Of a DNA stretch of 64,000 bases, positions 22,095-32,383 are shown one piece after another (position 1 is the first letter of the stretch; each line of letters opens with the position of its first letter). The stretch comes from Schistocephalus solidus (lineage: Eukaryota > Platyhelminthes > Cestoda > Diphyllobothriidea > Diphyllobothriidae), in NCBI GenBank assembly GCA_017591395.1, contig WEDG01007489.1:45882-109881 (forward strand), given 5' to 3'. Under the pieces are notes generated by a model. That model was not told the DNA's origin and searched no databases. It was given only the letters and a program-made list of their open reading frames with translations. Both the position numbers and the translations under genes were made by a program.

Positions 22095-22335
22095 TTTTAC
22101 AACATGTTCCGGTGGCACTTTTCGTCAAATTTTCGTGGACATCCTATGAAGCTTCGCACAAAAATGTTCAGGCTGAACATTCACTCGAAATTGTTCCCAC
22201 AAATGGTAGTAGAGAAATCGAATGATCTTCCCCAATCACTCATCAAGGTGAAGTCTATGCAGGTCTTCAAGAAACGCTTGGATGATTATGTGTATCCTCC
22301 ATTTTCCTTTGACAGTCTGAACCTGAGCTAGATGT
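22095..22335 (+). mobile_element. C-terminal end of a CR1/Jockey-group LINE
   Basis: A 75-codon frame at 22,104-22,331 reads FRLNIHSKLFPQMVVEKSND and SMQVFKKRLDDYV. It matches the extreme C-terminus of this LINE group, compare FFSKRVVEAWKSLP and EGFKRK in LINE-A2. It follows the Penelope relic within 15 bases in the same orientation, so one element probably inserted next to or into the other. No further LINE sequence is recognisable upstream. Confidence 0.65.
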
Positions 22336-22339
22336 CCCG

Positions 22340-23605
22340 TGGACAAGATAGTATTTTAAAAACAATGCTACTTAAATCATGAAAGTACTATTTTATAAGT
22401 GATCATTTGCCCTCCACGTGCGGCTGTATCAAACGAACTGACATGTAAACAATGGAGTTTTCGAAGGCATTGCCTATTATCCTTATACTATAAACTGAAA
22501 ACTAAAGTGAAAATTGGCTAGTCAAATTAATAAAGTTGACAGGATCGTCTCAATTTCCTTCAGCTCGTTCAATGAGTTAGATCGCATATTGGTTATTAGC
22601 AAACAATAAATTCAGTTCATAAAGTTTTAAGAACAAGCTCTTGGCCCCAATGTACAGCAAGACTAATTCAGTACCCTAGTGGTGATATACTTTAAATTTA
22701 TTGCGATTAACTCTTTTCTGTCACTAACCGTAAACGCTGGAAAGTCATCCACTGCCGAATGACCCGTCGGTTCTTCAAAGCCATAACAAATGACAGCCTA
22801 AGTTATCTCAGCGACTACTGACTGATTGGAATGTTAAACCTCGCATCATAGCTCATCTGTATCCAAACAACAAATATCCCCAACAGCATGATATCATAGT
22901 GCGAACATATAAAATTTAAAAAAAGATCTTGGAATTTATGCCAAGAACAAGTTGAAATCCTCGCTTCCACGCATCTTGGTTGGGAAAACTGTAGACTTTT
23001 CATTGATGTTGATAAAGGCATTTGGTATAGTTTGTTGCATCTTCGTCTGTCCTTACTTAAAATATAGTATATGGTTGTGGAAGTCGAGGCTCATAACGGG
23101 CGAAGGTACGGCATCGAACGTTAAACCTAGTAATGTGTCTAAACCACTGGCCACATCCAAAAAGCATGAGGTCTAGGCAGCCAAAGAGCAAGCTCATCGT
23201 GGTGTATAAAGTTTAACTTGGCTGCAAAAATTGGCTGTAACTTGATAACATGCATCAGGGCAAACCTCAATCCATCTTCGAAACCATCTTAATCCAGTTC
23301 AAAGCCAGCCGGTTTTGAACGAGGCTTGGCTGAAGAATAATTAGATTTGCCAGGAAAGCGTCACAGTCCTGCATTCAGTCTGCGAAGTAGGTAAGTGGAA
23401 TTGGCAAGAGAACCCACAGAAAACATGCGTCACGATCATCGCTGACAAAAACAAGCTTTTTTGTTGAATAAGGAAACAGCAGCATTTTGAGAGCATTCCA
23501 TGTAGTCTCAAGTTGTTCTCTAAACACATACAACTGGCGTAAAGCCTTGCTGACAAACAGTAACTTTATAACCACGGCTAGACACGCGAATTAACAAAAT
23601 GATCT
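22340..23605. other. No gene recognised
   Basis: Several 60-75 codon frames exist on both strands without recognisable motifs or repeat partners in the window. I see nothing to annotate up to the 9-bp direct repeat that bounds RTE-ZF1. Confidence 0.4.
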
Positions 23606-23613
23606 ACGCCAAG

Positions 23614-24390
23614 TGACAGTTCGACCGTCGATTTCGACGAGGTCGACCGTATACTCAAACCAGGTGGTGCAGGGACGGTGACTTGCGCGTAAATTAGTTT
23701 TAAGTGATAGTAGACTTGCGCTGCAGCTACCGCACTCTCTCCTCCTCCCCCACCTGAGCCCAGTGTCAAGACAAAGTCAAGAAGACCGGAGATAGGAGAA
23801 AGCGTAGGTGTCTGGCGCGGCCGGAGCCACCCCTTGGTGTACCACCACACCTGGCTCGGATCCCAAAGAGTGGAAGTGCCATAATGGCCACATTAAGAAG
23901 GAGCCATTGCAGCCTGACTCTCAGTCCGCCAATCAGCTACTCCACACAAAAAAACACATTGGGCTGACCACGCGGTCCGAGTTATCCCGTCAGTTGGCAA
24001 CCTTCCAAGACACGGCTTTTGGCGCACCGTGATAGTTTCAAGCGCGTCAGATTGTTTATTGTGAGGAAAATGCGCTGAGCTGTTGACCTCACTCTCTCCT
24101 CCACCCCCACAATCAGAAAACCATCCGAGCCAGTCAGTTGTCTGAGGTGGGAGTGGGCGCATTGGCTGACGGGTCGGCGTACCCGTCTTCGCGCGCCGCA
24201 GCACGACCTGGCCCTCATAACGCACACACCAAGATTCACTTACTCAGGGGATATGGAGGAGCCATCGCCGTCTGACTCCCAGTCCACTGGTCAACCACTC
24301 GACACACACAGCACATACACTGGGCCGACGGCGTGGTCTGGTGCAAGCGTCAGATTTGCAGCCTTCCAAGCCACGGTTTCTAGGAAAATG
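23614..24390 (-). repeat. RTE-ZF1 3' UTR
   Basis: In minus sense this follows the last finger and runs to the 9-bp flanking repeat. It is repeated, with high similarity, at 50,049-51,520 (minus), 53,340-54,113 (plus) and in pieces at 29.4-30.5 (plus), 35.4 (plus) and 58.7 kb (minus). Stable blocks are GTGATAGTTTCAAGCGC, GGCAACCTTCCAAG, TACCGCACTCTC and CAGTTCGACCGTCGATT (plus-strand reading). Its recurrence next to fingers in three copies shows that it is element sequence, not flanking DNA. No poly(A) or simple-repeat tail is present. Confidence 0.8.
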
Positions 24391-24439
24391 TGATTTTATC
24401 AGGTTTATTATGATGATTGTGAGGGTGTTGTCTATGTAA

Positions 24440-25386
24440 TAGTGTAGATGGTGTGCGCTGATGTGGCTTAGCCTCCGGTGGTTTACCGCAGGTTGTCGTG
24501 GGGGTGCATGTGTCCTAAAAGGTCCATGCGGTGTGTAAATGTGCGGGAACAGTGAGGGCAGTGGAGGCGGGTGCGGTGACTGTATTTCGGAGACCCACAG
24601 GCACTGGTTCACCAGCCTCCGTGCGATGGATTCTCAGGTGACCAACCAGGCCAATGCGTGAATTGAAGTTGTGGGCGCATTAGGGGCTGGAGAAATCGGT
24701 AGAGGCTGGGAGATGTCATTCATGGTAGTGGGGTGGCGGTAAGAATGGCAGGAGCGTAGGGTGTGCGTGATGTATCGGTGTTGTCGGCATTGCGGTGAAT
24801 TCCGCTGTCATGGATGCGCATGTGACCAAATAGGGCCATGCGATGAGTGAATGCGCGAGCACAGTTAGGACAGTGGAGGCGACGATCTCTGCTGTGTGTT
24901 GGTGCTCCAGGCACTGGTTCACCAGTCTCTGTAAGATCGATTCGCAAGTGACCGACCAGGCCGATGCGTGAGGTGAATGTGCGGTCGCATTGAGGACAGC
25001 TTAGGAGCGAGTCCCCATCGCTGATGGTGGTGGTGGTGGTAGGAAAAGCGAAGGCAGTGGTGGGAGTAACAGGCGATGATGAGAGGGATGTGGTCTCTAC
25101 GATGGTGGGAGTAATGGAATTGATGCCAGGAGTGAGGTTAAGGGTATGAAGGAGGGTTGGCAGAATTCAACGTAGAAGTTGGATTGTAGGATTGTTGGTG
25201 AATTGCCTCCAAAGATGTCCAACCAGGCCGATTCGCGCGCGGAAGATGCGTTGACAACGTGGGCATGTTTGGCAGAGCCTGAGCATCGACGATGTTGGTC
25301 TGGAGCGCTGGTGACTTACATGCCACACTTTTGGCCTTAGCGGTGGCGATACGGTTGGCCTCATAGATTGCTAAAACAGTCTTCAC
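24440..25386 (-). pseudogene. RTE-ZF1 C-terminal C2H2 zinc-finger array
   Basis: Finger 1 near 25,270 reads CPRCQRIFRARIGLVGHLWR; finger 2 near 25,000 CPQCDRTFTSRIGLVGHL; and finger 3 near 24,870 CPNCARAFTHRMALFGHMRI. Two more lie below 24,710 in shifted frames. Linkers are long and Ser/Thr/Pro-rich, and TETGEPVPGAPTHSR follows finger 2. Finger 2 ends HLRID, so the last His is Asp here but His in the plus-strand copy at 52.8 kb. Frameshifts separate fingers 1, 2-3 and 4-5. The array probably helped bind element RNA or target DNA; that role is inferred. Confidence 0.82.
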
Positions 25387-25399
25387 GGATCTCCTCCAT

Positions 25400-27554
25400 G
25401 CCGGTCTATCCTGGGTGAGGTCCTTTCAAGTCACCAGGTTGATTTGCAGTTGCTTCAGAGATTTCTTCAAGGTGTCCTTGTAGTGTCGTTTTTGACCTCC
25501 CTGTCGGCGAGCACCCATAACGACATCTCCGTACAAAAGTCCTTTGGGTAGTCGCTCGTCATCCATTCTTACCAGGTGGCCTCTCTATCGCAGTTGCACT
25601 TGCCTAAGCATGGCGTGGATGCTGAGGATTCCGGTCCGCTCCAGGACTTCCGTGTCCGGGATCCTGTCTTGCCATCTCAGCTTCAGTATTCTGCGGAGGC
25701 AGCTGAGGTGGAAGTGATTCAGCATCCTAGCTTGGTTCGAGTAGACGGTTCAGGTTTTCGCTCCGTATAGGAGTCTCGTCAAGACAACGGCCTTGTACAT
25801 CTTTAGTTTGGTGTGCAGGTGAATACCATGGTGATTAAACACGCAGGCCTGCAGCCGGCCGAAGGCTTGACTAGCTTTGGAAATCCGTTTGGCAACCTCG
25901 TCATCGATTCTCGTGTTGCGTGAAAGCTTGCTTCCTAGATAAGCGACGGTTTCCACGTTTTTGAGTTGAGAACCGTTGAAATGGATTCGGGAAGCATTGT
26001 ATTCCGGGCTGTGTGGCGGCTGGTGCATGAAAACCGTTTTGGCTGTAATGATTGTTAATCCAAAATCGGCGCAGCCTACGCGAAGAGGTCAATACTCCTT
26101 TGCATGTTCTCCTCCGTCACGGTGTCAAGGGCGCAGTCGTCCGCGAAGACCAAGCCATGGACTGTAGTCGTAGACACGCGCGTTGAAGCCTGCATACGCC
26201 GACTGTTGAGAAGGTGCCCGTGATTTCTGTAGACGATGAGGATCCCAGGCTGCTCATCACGGTAGGCGTCCATCAGCATAGCCGAGAACATGAGACTGAA
26301 CAGGGTGGGAGCCAATACGCAGCCCTACTACACTCCGTTGGTCACTGCGAAGGCTTCGGATACCGTCCCCTTGTCAGTGACACGCGCCGTCATCCCGTCA
26401 TGAAACTGACGCACCATGTGCGTTAACCGCTTAGGAGAGCCGAATTTCTGCATGACTTTCCACAGTCCGTCGCAATTCACCGTGTCAAAGGCTTTCGTCA
26501 GATCCACGAAGGTAGTGTATAGGTGATTTCGCATATCCTGTCACTTCTCTTGCAGCTGGCGGGCGGCAAAGATCCTATCGGTTGTCCCGTGGTGTCGGCG
26601 GAAGCCACATTGGCTTTCCGGGATCAGGCCCTGCTCTAGGTTACTGTTCAGATGATTAAGAAGGATACGGGCGAAGATCTTACCAGCGATTTTGAGCAAC
26701 GAGATGCCTCTGTGATTATTACAGAGTTTCCGGTTCCCCTTCCGTTTTTAGAGATGGACGATGGTCGCGTCTTTAAAATCCTGAGGAACTTGTCCTTGGC
26801 ACCACATCTCCTGGAAGAGTGTTGTGAGTTCTGCCATCAGCCGGGGCCCACCGTGCTTGAAGACTTCCGGTGGGATTGCGGCGGATCCCGGTGCTTTACC
26901 GCTGGAAATTTGCTGCACGGCCCGGATTGTTTCTGGTAGGGAAGGCGGCAGATCCAGGTCATTGTTCGTGTCCACTTGAGGGAGCCGGTCAATGGCAGCA
27001 TCGGAGATGGCTGATGAGCAATTAAGGACATTTCTGAAGTGCTCGGCCCAGCGCTTCAGAATTTGCGATTTCTCTGTAAGCAGTGTGGTGCCGTCAGAGC
27101 TGAGCAGTGGTGCGGTTCCCTTGGTACACGGGCCGTAGAGGGCCTTGATGGCTTCGAAAAAGTTTTTCGTTTCATTGCGGTCCACATACTCCTGGATTTC
27201 CTCAGCCTTTCGGATCATGCAGGCGTCCTGCATCTTCCGCAACCGGTGCCGTACAAGGCGCCGGCATCTGAAGAAGGCTGCTTTTGTGGCGTCAGTCCGA
27301 AGGTCCATGTAGGCTTTGTGTAGGCCATTCTTCTCTCCGAGGAAGTTGCTGATGTCGGCGTCATTTTCGTCGAACCAGTTCTGTCGTTGACGGCTTGCGC
27401 GTCCTAGGACTTCGCGTGTGGTGGACTGGATGACATTTTGCAGTTGGCACCATCGTGTTTCCACGGTGCCGTTATTATCTGGAGCATGCAGGTCCTCCAG
27501 TTTCTCAGTTATTTGGTTGATGAAATCAAAACAGTGAGCAGGCAAATTTAACAA
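25400..27554 (-). pseudogene. RTE-ZF1 reverse transcriptase and post-RT region
   Basis: A 268-codon frame (27,554-26,748) opens the domain with AEEIQEYVDRNETKNFFEAI, SSGKAPGSAAIPPEVFKHGG and GQVPQDFKDATIVHL. A TAG is followed by NHRGISLLKIAGKIFARILL. The next part reads TTFVDLTKAFDTVNCDGLWK, then VTNGV followed by two tandem TAG codons (26,330-26,325) and GCVLAPTLFSLMFSAMLMD. The catalytic box LVFADDCALD is near 26,145. The post-RT part near 25,750-26,030 has [24 protein letters not shown] truncates the first frame at 26,748 and further stops follow. Confidence 0.87.
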
Positions 27555-27559
27555 AAAAG

Positions 27560-28537
27560 TAGTTTAACTTACCTGGCGGCCTCTTACCTTGGGGCCTTTG
27601 TCGGGGTTGCAGTCGGAGCCTCATCTGGGAGTTCACGAGGCGGTGATCTCTCCAAAACCGGCATCGCGGATCGCCTTGGTTACCAGCACGTCCTGTTGAT
27701 CTCGCCTCCGGACGAGAACATAGTCCAGCAGCTGCCAGTGCCGCGACCGAGGGTGCATCCACGTGTTCTCCCGCGTCTGAAGGCGGAAGGTGTTTGTCAG
27801 CAGGAGACGGTGTTCCGCACACGTGCACAGAAGAAGGAGGCCGTTATCGTTACAGCTACCAAGACCGTGGGGACCAAGCACTCCCTGCCAGGCAGCGTGG
27901 TCCGTCCCGACGCGGACGTTGAAGTCACCAAGGACAATTAACTTGTCATCTTTCAGCACAGTCGCCAGCAGGGCGTGCAGTTCCTCGGAGAATTCGTCCT
28001 TCGTCGAATCAGAGCTCGTCATTGGGAGAGCGTAGGCGCTGATGATGGTGGCGAACTGGTCTCCCCGAAAAGGCCGGTCGAGGCTCATCAGGCGATCATT
28101 GATACCCTGCGGTAGACAGGGCAGACGTCCTACGATGTCTTTCTGGAAGGCAAAGGCAACACCAGCGTCGCGCCGCTCTTCCTTTGACCGGCCGCTCCAG
28201 AAGAAGGTGAAGCCGGCACCCACCTCCTCCAGCTGACCCTGCTCAGAGAATCGGGTCTCGCTGAGAGCAGCAATGTCCACCTTCTAGCGCGCCAGTTCCC
28301 GAGCGACTAGCGTCGTCCTCCGTTCCAGCTGGTTGCTCCTAGGATTGTCTAAAAGGGAACGAACATTTCAGGCTGCTTGTGTGAGTGGACTAACCCGAGC
28401 AGCCTGGATAGTATGGCGAGGGGGATGGGGACGGGGGTTTTGTTGTTTGTTTCAGTTTTAACGACCACGTATTTTGCGATCTGCGAGACGCGGTCGGCTG
28501 CAGAAGACGTGATAACCACCATTTGTGTAGGGCACAT
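27560..28537 (-). pseudogene. RTE-ZF1 endonuclease
   Basis: The main frame 28,280-27,633 reads [77 protein letters not shown] and [18 protein letters not shown]. These include the SETR, GDFN and DYVL blocks of the RTE endonuclease. The N-terminal part 28,537-28,349 is separated by a frameshift and a TAG near 28,286. A second frame completes [20 protein letters not shown] before the break at 27,555. The enzyme would nick target DNA for target-primed reverse transcription. Confidence 0.85.
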
Positions 28538-28972
28538 TTTCTAGCCCCTTCCTCCGCGAGGAGGCAAGCATTGCTGTCCCTAAATAGGGCTGTTCGGACA
28601 TCCCAGACGGCTGCCGAACTCCACTATGGGTCGTGGTTTTGTTTTAGTAGGAGAACGACCTGCCGCCTACGGGGTTGCTGTCGCCCCCACCGTAGGAATT
28701 TTTGAGAGGGGGAGGTGGGAAGTGCGGGAATCAGACATACCGTGTGTGGAGGCACACACAACACCGGAGACCCTCACCTGATTTAGCCCGCCGGTCGTGA
28801 CGGTTGCCCGGGGTGTGGCCGCTGGAAAGAACCCAACTTCGAGGAGCCACAGAGTAGAGATGGGTACCAGTTAGAGGTGACCACCGGAGCATTCACCACC
28901 TGTACGAGACAAATGGAGTGACCAAATTCTATCTGTGTGGTGCCACCCCTAACTAGTACCCCTACACCCCCC
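28538..28972 (-). promoter_or_regulatory. RTE-ZF1 5' UTR
   Basis: In minus sense the element starts with a G-rich block GGGGGTGTAGGGGTACTAG. It continues for about 430 bases before the first conserved frame at 28,537 (MCPTQMVVITSSAADRVSQI). The same sequence precedes RTE-ZF2, where it ends near 58,537, which fixes the 5' end of the family. No TATA box is evident, and an internal Pol II promoter would be usual for the clade. This is positional inference only. Confidence 0.55.
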
Positions 28973-28981
28973 ACGCCAAGT

Positions 28982-29394
28982 TAGCAGGACTACGCATACT
29001 ATAAATATATGTACCCAAAGGTGCTCTTATTTCTTGCCATATGCGAAAGTCGTGTATTCAGTCCTCGGTCCTTCACAGTGTTCTCATCTGAAGTGCTTGG
29101 AACTCTCACGACGTACCACCATCAGTAACGTTTCGGGGGGCTGCCACCTGCCTGACTAAGTCTGTCTTTCCTAGGACTGGTTGCAGCGGGTCCATCCTCA
29201 TGTTATTTTCCTTTCAGTCTCATCCAAGGGAGCTCCGATTCACTCTCATTTCGCTCAGCTATAAGTTCCAGGTTGTGTGCATGGCACGCTTAGATAAGAG
29301 GTAAAACGTTGCTGGCAAAAGCAACTGAGCATACCTCTGGTAACCTTCAACTTTTCTCGCCACGGATCAAGGTCGATGGGAAGGTGGGTTTTGG
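28982..29394. other. No gene recognised
   Basis: Flanking DNA of RTE-ZF1. No frame with recognisable motifs is present. CTATAAATATA at about 29,000 is a TATA-like string without supporting context. Confidence 0.35.
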
Positions 29395-29879
29395 TGCATC
29401 ACGTTTTACTAAAAGCCGTACCTTTGAAGGCTACCAACTGACGTTTTTTACGAGTCAGCCCATTGTGCGCCGACACACAGCAACGACTCCTTCCTAACCC
29501 CTGGTTTTGCTAGCCCTGATGTGAGGGTCAAGGGCGCCAGGCCGTGCGGTGGCACGCACAGACGCGTTCGTAAGCCCTGTCAGCCACTGCGCCCACTCCG
29601 CATTAAACAACTCACCGGCTCGGACGGTAGGGTGGGGAGGGAGTAGGATCGGTGGCTCAGCGCTATAAAAATCTGACGCACTTGAAGCATTTGCTTGGAT
29701 GGCTGCCAGCTTATGGGATAACTCTGTCAATGGAATGAGAGTCAGACTGCCATGGTTTCTTCTTGATGTGGTCTTTATGGCACTCTCCCTCAGCTGAGAT
29801 CTGAGCCATCCCCATTTTGTTAGAAGATGATTTTGACAGGTTTGCGTAATTCGTTGGAACCACTTGTGAAAAACTCGGT

Positions 29880-29961
29880 GGCCTCGGTGGAATTCGAACC
29901 CACGCCAGCAAGGGAAAGGCCTTAGTACAGCCAACGCTCTAGCCAACTGAGCTACGAGGCC
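29880..29961 (-). tRNA. tRNA-derived sequence, left unit of an inverted pair
   Basis: In minus sense GGCCTCG and CGAGGCC form a perfect 7-bp acceptor. GCTC-AGTTGGCTA-GAGC is a good D arm containing an A box, and GTGGG-TTCGAAT-TCCAC a good T arm with B box. Between them are 31 bases instead of about 22, and no 5-bp anticodon stem can be drawn, although TGTAC places a GTA triplet where Tyr would be read. TTTTT follows 13 bases downstream. The broken anticodon arm and the second copy nearby indicate a tRNA-derived SINE or pseudogene. Confidence 0.5.
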
Positions 29962-30164
29962 CCACCGCTAGCCGAGAGTTTGATCCAACTTGGGTCATGT
30001 TACCCGCCCAGCCTACTGCAACGAATGTAATCAACCAATGCTGATACAGTAGGCTGATTGCCCAAGCAGGATTTCATAATCAGTCAATCTGAAATCAACC
30101 AGATGCCTATCAAACACAAAGAATTAGTAGATGATGTTGTGATTAAACTCACGGCTCCCGGTGG

Positions 30165-30247
30165 GGCCTCGTAGCTCATCTGGCTAGAGCGTTGAATGTA
30201 CTAAAGCCTTCCTATTGCTGGCTATGTTTCGAATCCCACCGAAGGCC
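30165..30247 (+). tRNA. tRNA-derived sequence, right unit of an inverted pair
   Basis: This is the inverted partner of 29,880-29,961, sharing GGCCTCGTAGCTCA, GGCTAGAGCGTTG, TGTACTAA and TTGCTGGC. Similarity extends on both sides (CGGTGGGG upstream, a TTTTCACA block downstream). The T arm reads TGTTTCGAATCCCACC, and the 3' acceptor has one extra base (CGAAGGCC). It is more decayed than its partner. It lies inside the interrupted RTE-ZF 3' UTR. Confidence 0.5.
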
Positions 30248-30514
30248 GCCGAGGTTTTCACATGTTGGTCAAGCTGATCCCCTTTTGTTTTTGTGTCATT
30301 GTTTTTGGTGGGCTATTAAATGTGGGGCTACACCGTGTCTCATCCTCCCCCCCCTTCTTGACTCGGTCTTAGAATCAGGCCGAGGTGTGGGAGTGGAACA
30401 GAGAGTGACGAAGATGCCGCGTAAAGCTCCTCTCACTATAACCCAGGCTAGTCATCGCCCCTGCACCGTCATGCTCCGGTGTACATGGTGGACATCGGAG
30501 GCAACGGTGGAAGT

Positions 30515-31745
30515 TGTCACTCAGGGGAATTGAACTATTGACTGTCTTACAGTAACTGCAGCAAGGAAACACCTATAGACCAAGATATGTATTTCTTTAT
30601 CAATGATTGTCTGTGGTCAGAGTGTGAATATTATGCGGTAATTTCACTCAGACTGATGGATATCAGCCTGCATTTTCATATCAGCTTTTGGCTCAAACTT
30701 TAAACAAATAATTTTCACATTATTTTCTCCCACATCATATGCTATCTTGCATGTAAATTAAAAAAACCCAAGAATTGGGATTTCATTGGTAAGTGTCAAT
30801 TATCCGTTAAGGAAAATGCACAGTATATTCAGGAGTCAACGGCAGTCTTTGAGAGATGCCACACGAACGGTAGGCGATGACGATCCAGAAGGAAAAAAAT
30901 ATGTCGAATTCTACTGAGAATGTTGATACTTAAGTCGAGAAGGAATTAATATAGATTTGGACGGATCTCTGGTCCTGGATGAACAAGTAGTAAAAACTGA
31001 CAGTAGAGAGTGGACATCAAGCGATCCAATATCCTTAACACATACAATTGATTCGTTGTTCTTCAAAAGGGTTCAACAGACGAGGCAGGAGTATTCATCC
31101 GAGTTTGAGAAACTCATTTGAGGTGCTGAACCAGAAAAAAACTATTGCTTGCCAGATGCAAGCAGGAGAGGTAGGCAACGTTCACTCATGTGTAAATTTC
31201 CTTTTCCAAAAAGAGGGAAGGATCTGAGGAACCAGGCTGTGGTTGTTAGGCTGAAGAAAATCTTCCAGCATCTGAAGCGGTCGTAACGATGCGTTTCACA
31301 GGGCCAAAAACGATTGCGATCAATTGCTCACAGTTGTGAGTGGGCTGTACGGTCTTAGAGCGGTGAGACGTGTTGACCCTAAATGTGGTTATCCTGGACG
31401 GTAGAACACAAGGAAGCGCCTGCGAGGGCCAGCAAACATCACCACTTGCCCAATTCGTTATACAATTTTGTTCAGAGAGGAAGAGCGTAGGGGCATTCAC
31501 GTCCGAGGGTTCCTTCTAACAATTGCTCAAAGTGTCTGCCACGATGCATGGATCGAAAAATCTTCTCTGCAACGACATTTTTGAAGTTGATCGGATATTT
31601 CCTGAGTTGTTTGAAAGGATAGGACGCTAATTCGAGGTCTCTCTCTCGCTCGCTTCCACTCTCATGAAAATTCATTCTTTCGAGCATTCAACCAATGAGA
31701 AAAAATACATAAGGTTGTTTGCATAGGAAGCCCCAGTCGCTATTG
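30515..31745. other. Unassigned, probably upstream part of a Penelope relic
   Basis: No RT motifs could be found in any frame. An 84-codon minus frame at 31,246-31,500 has no recognisable family. Position suggests that the right part belongs to the element whose GIY-YIG domain follows. Confidence 0.3.
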
Positions 31746-31749
31746 CTTT

Positions 31750-32082
31750 GTCCGCAACTCTACCAGACCCTGTGAACGATTCCTGTCGGTTCCTGCCTTG
31801 GCAATTGGTCTTTCGACCACAGGAACGTCAGGAGTCGTTTATCGAGTCTGTTGCAGTTACGGGCAAAGCAACTACGTTGGAAAAACTGGGAGACTACTCT
31901 GCATGCGAATGGCCGAGCATGCAGAAGCAGTGGGGAGTAAAAATGGCGCTAAGGCCCAGATCGCAGCTCATGCAATGAGGCCAGGCCACACCTTCAAGTT
32001 TGGTGAGGCCGAAATTCACGCCAGAGGTGACAACCGCGCTTGCCATGAGCTGCTGGAGTCGTGGTTCTCCGGCACGCATTAA
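31750..32082 (+). pseudogene. Penelope-like element GIY-YIG endonuclease domain
   Basis: The open frame reads GTSGVVYRVCCSYGQ, SNYVGKTGRLLCMRMAEH and AEAVGSKNGAKAQIAAHAM, then RPGHTFKFGEAEIHARGD and HELLESWFS. These are the ordered elements of a Penelope GIY-YIG nuclease: GVVY for GIY, YVG for YIG, the following Arg, and a late Glu-Ser-Trp. In this family the Arg and Glu are catalytic, and both are present. The computed start at 31,798 is a TTG and not meaningful, because the domain is the C-terminal part of a longer polyprotein. The reading frame stops at 32,080, so the domain itself appears intact although no RT is attached. Confidence 0.82.
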
Positions 32083-32336
32083 ATTAACAGTTCAATGCTC
32101 ATCGCGCTTCCATTTTCTGCGTTGCGATTTGGCCTGGGCAAAATACATTACCTGCCACACGGGGAGGATGCGGTTGATCAAAAGTCCGGGTGACAGGGGG
32201 GCCGAATTGTCGAGTAATCATCACGGAAAAGATGGAGCACGCACCGACGAGCAGTAATCTCATCAACTACGACTCCCAGCAAGGACCATGTAGACTGCCA
32301 AATTTAGCAGGCGTGTTGTTACCTGGCAACCACGCC

Positions 32337-32345
32337 ATATAAATA
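32337..32345 (+). promoter_or_regulatory. TATA-like box upstream of the ribozyme-like core
   Basis: ATATAAATA lies about 50 bases before the hammerhead-like core and 250 bases after the end of the Penelope coding frame. Penelope elements often carry terminal repeats with promoter and ribozyme, so this could be such a promoter. It is a weak motif on its own. Confidence 0.3.
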
Positions 32346-32383
32346 CTGCACCCTTCGTGCCCATTATTACCTTTTTGTGCAAC

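Larger units (their letters stand above)
23614..28972 (-). mobile_element. Full-length RTE-type LINE with C-terminal zinc fingers (RTE-ZF1)
   Basis: The element is bounded by a 9-bp direct repeat ACGCCAAGT, at 23,606-23,614 on the left and 28,973-28,981 on the right. This is as expected for a target-site duplication and gives a unit of about 5.36 kb. In minus sense it contains a GC-rich 5' UTR, an RTE-type endonuclease, RT, a post-RT region, a C2H2 finger array and a 3' UTR of about 0.77 kb. Coding is broken by a frameshift between endonuclease and RT at a T homopolymer near 27,555 and by several stops. Five other copies or pieces in the window belong to the same family. Confidence 0.88.
29395..30510 (+). 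mobile_element. Decayed RTE-ZF 3' UTR interrupted by an insertion
   Basis: 29,395-29,470 and 29,560-29,690 resemble plus-sense UTR segments at 53,690-53,770 and 53,570-53,690. 29,735-29,815 resembles 53,808-53,880 (GAGAGTCAG, CTTTATGGCACTC). The continuation, equivalent to 53,880-54,110, reappears only at 30,305-30,500 (CTTCTTGACTC-GTCTTAGA, GTCATCGCCCCTGCACC, ATGGTGGACATCG). The intervening 480 bases carry two tRNA-like units in opposite orientation. The copy is strongly diverged and its internal order is partly shuffled. Confidence 0.55.

Noticed and set aside
26652..28236. Several plus-strand frames of 64-95 codons
   Set aside because: Antisense of the RTE-ZF1 endonuclease and RT.
29880..29961. 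Functional tRNA-Tyr gene
   Set aside because: Acceptor, D and T arms fit but the anticodon arm cannot be folded with five pairs even allowing an intron, and a second decayed copy lies nearby.
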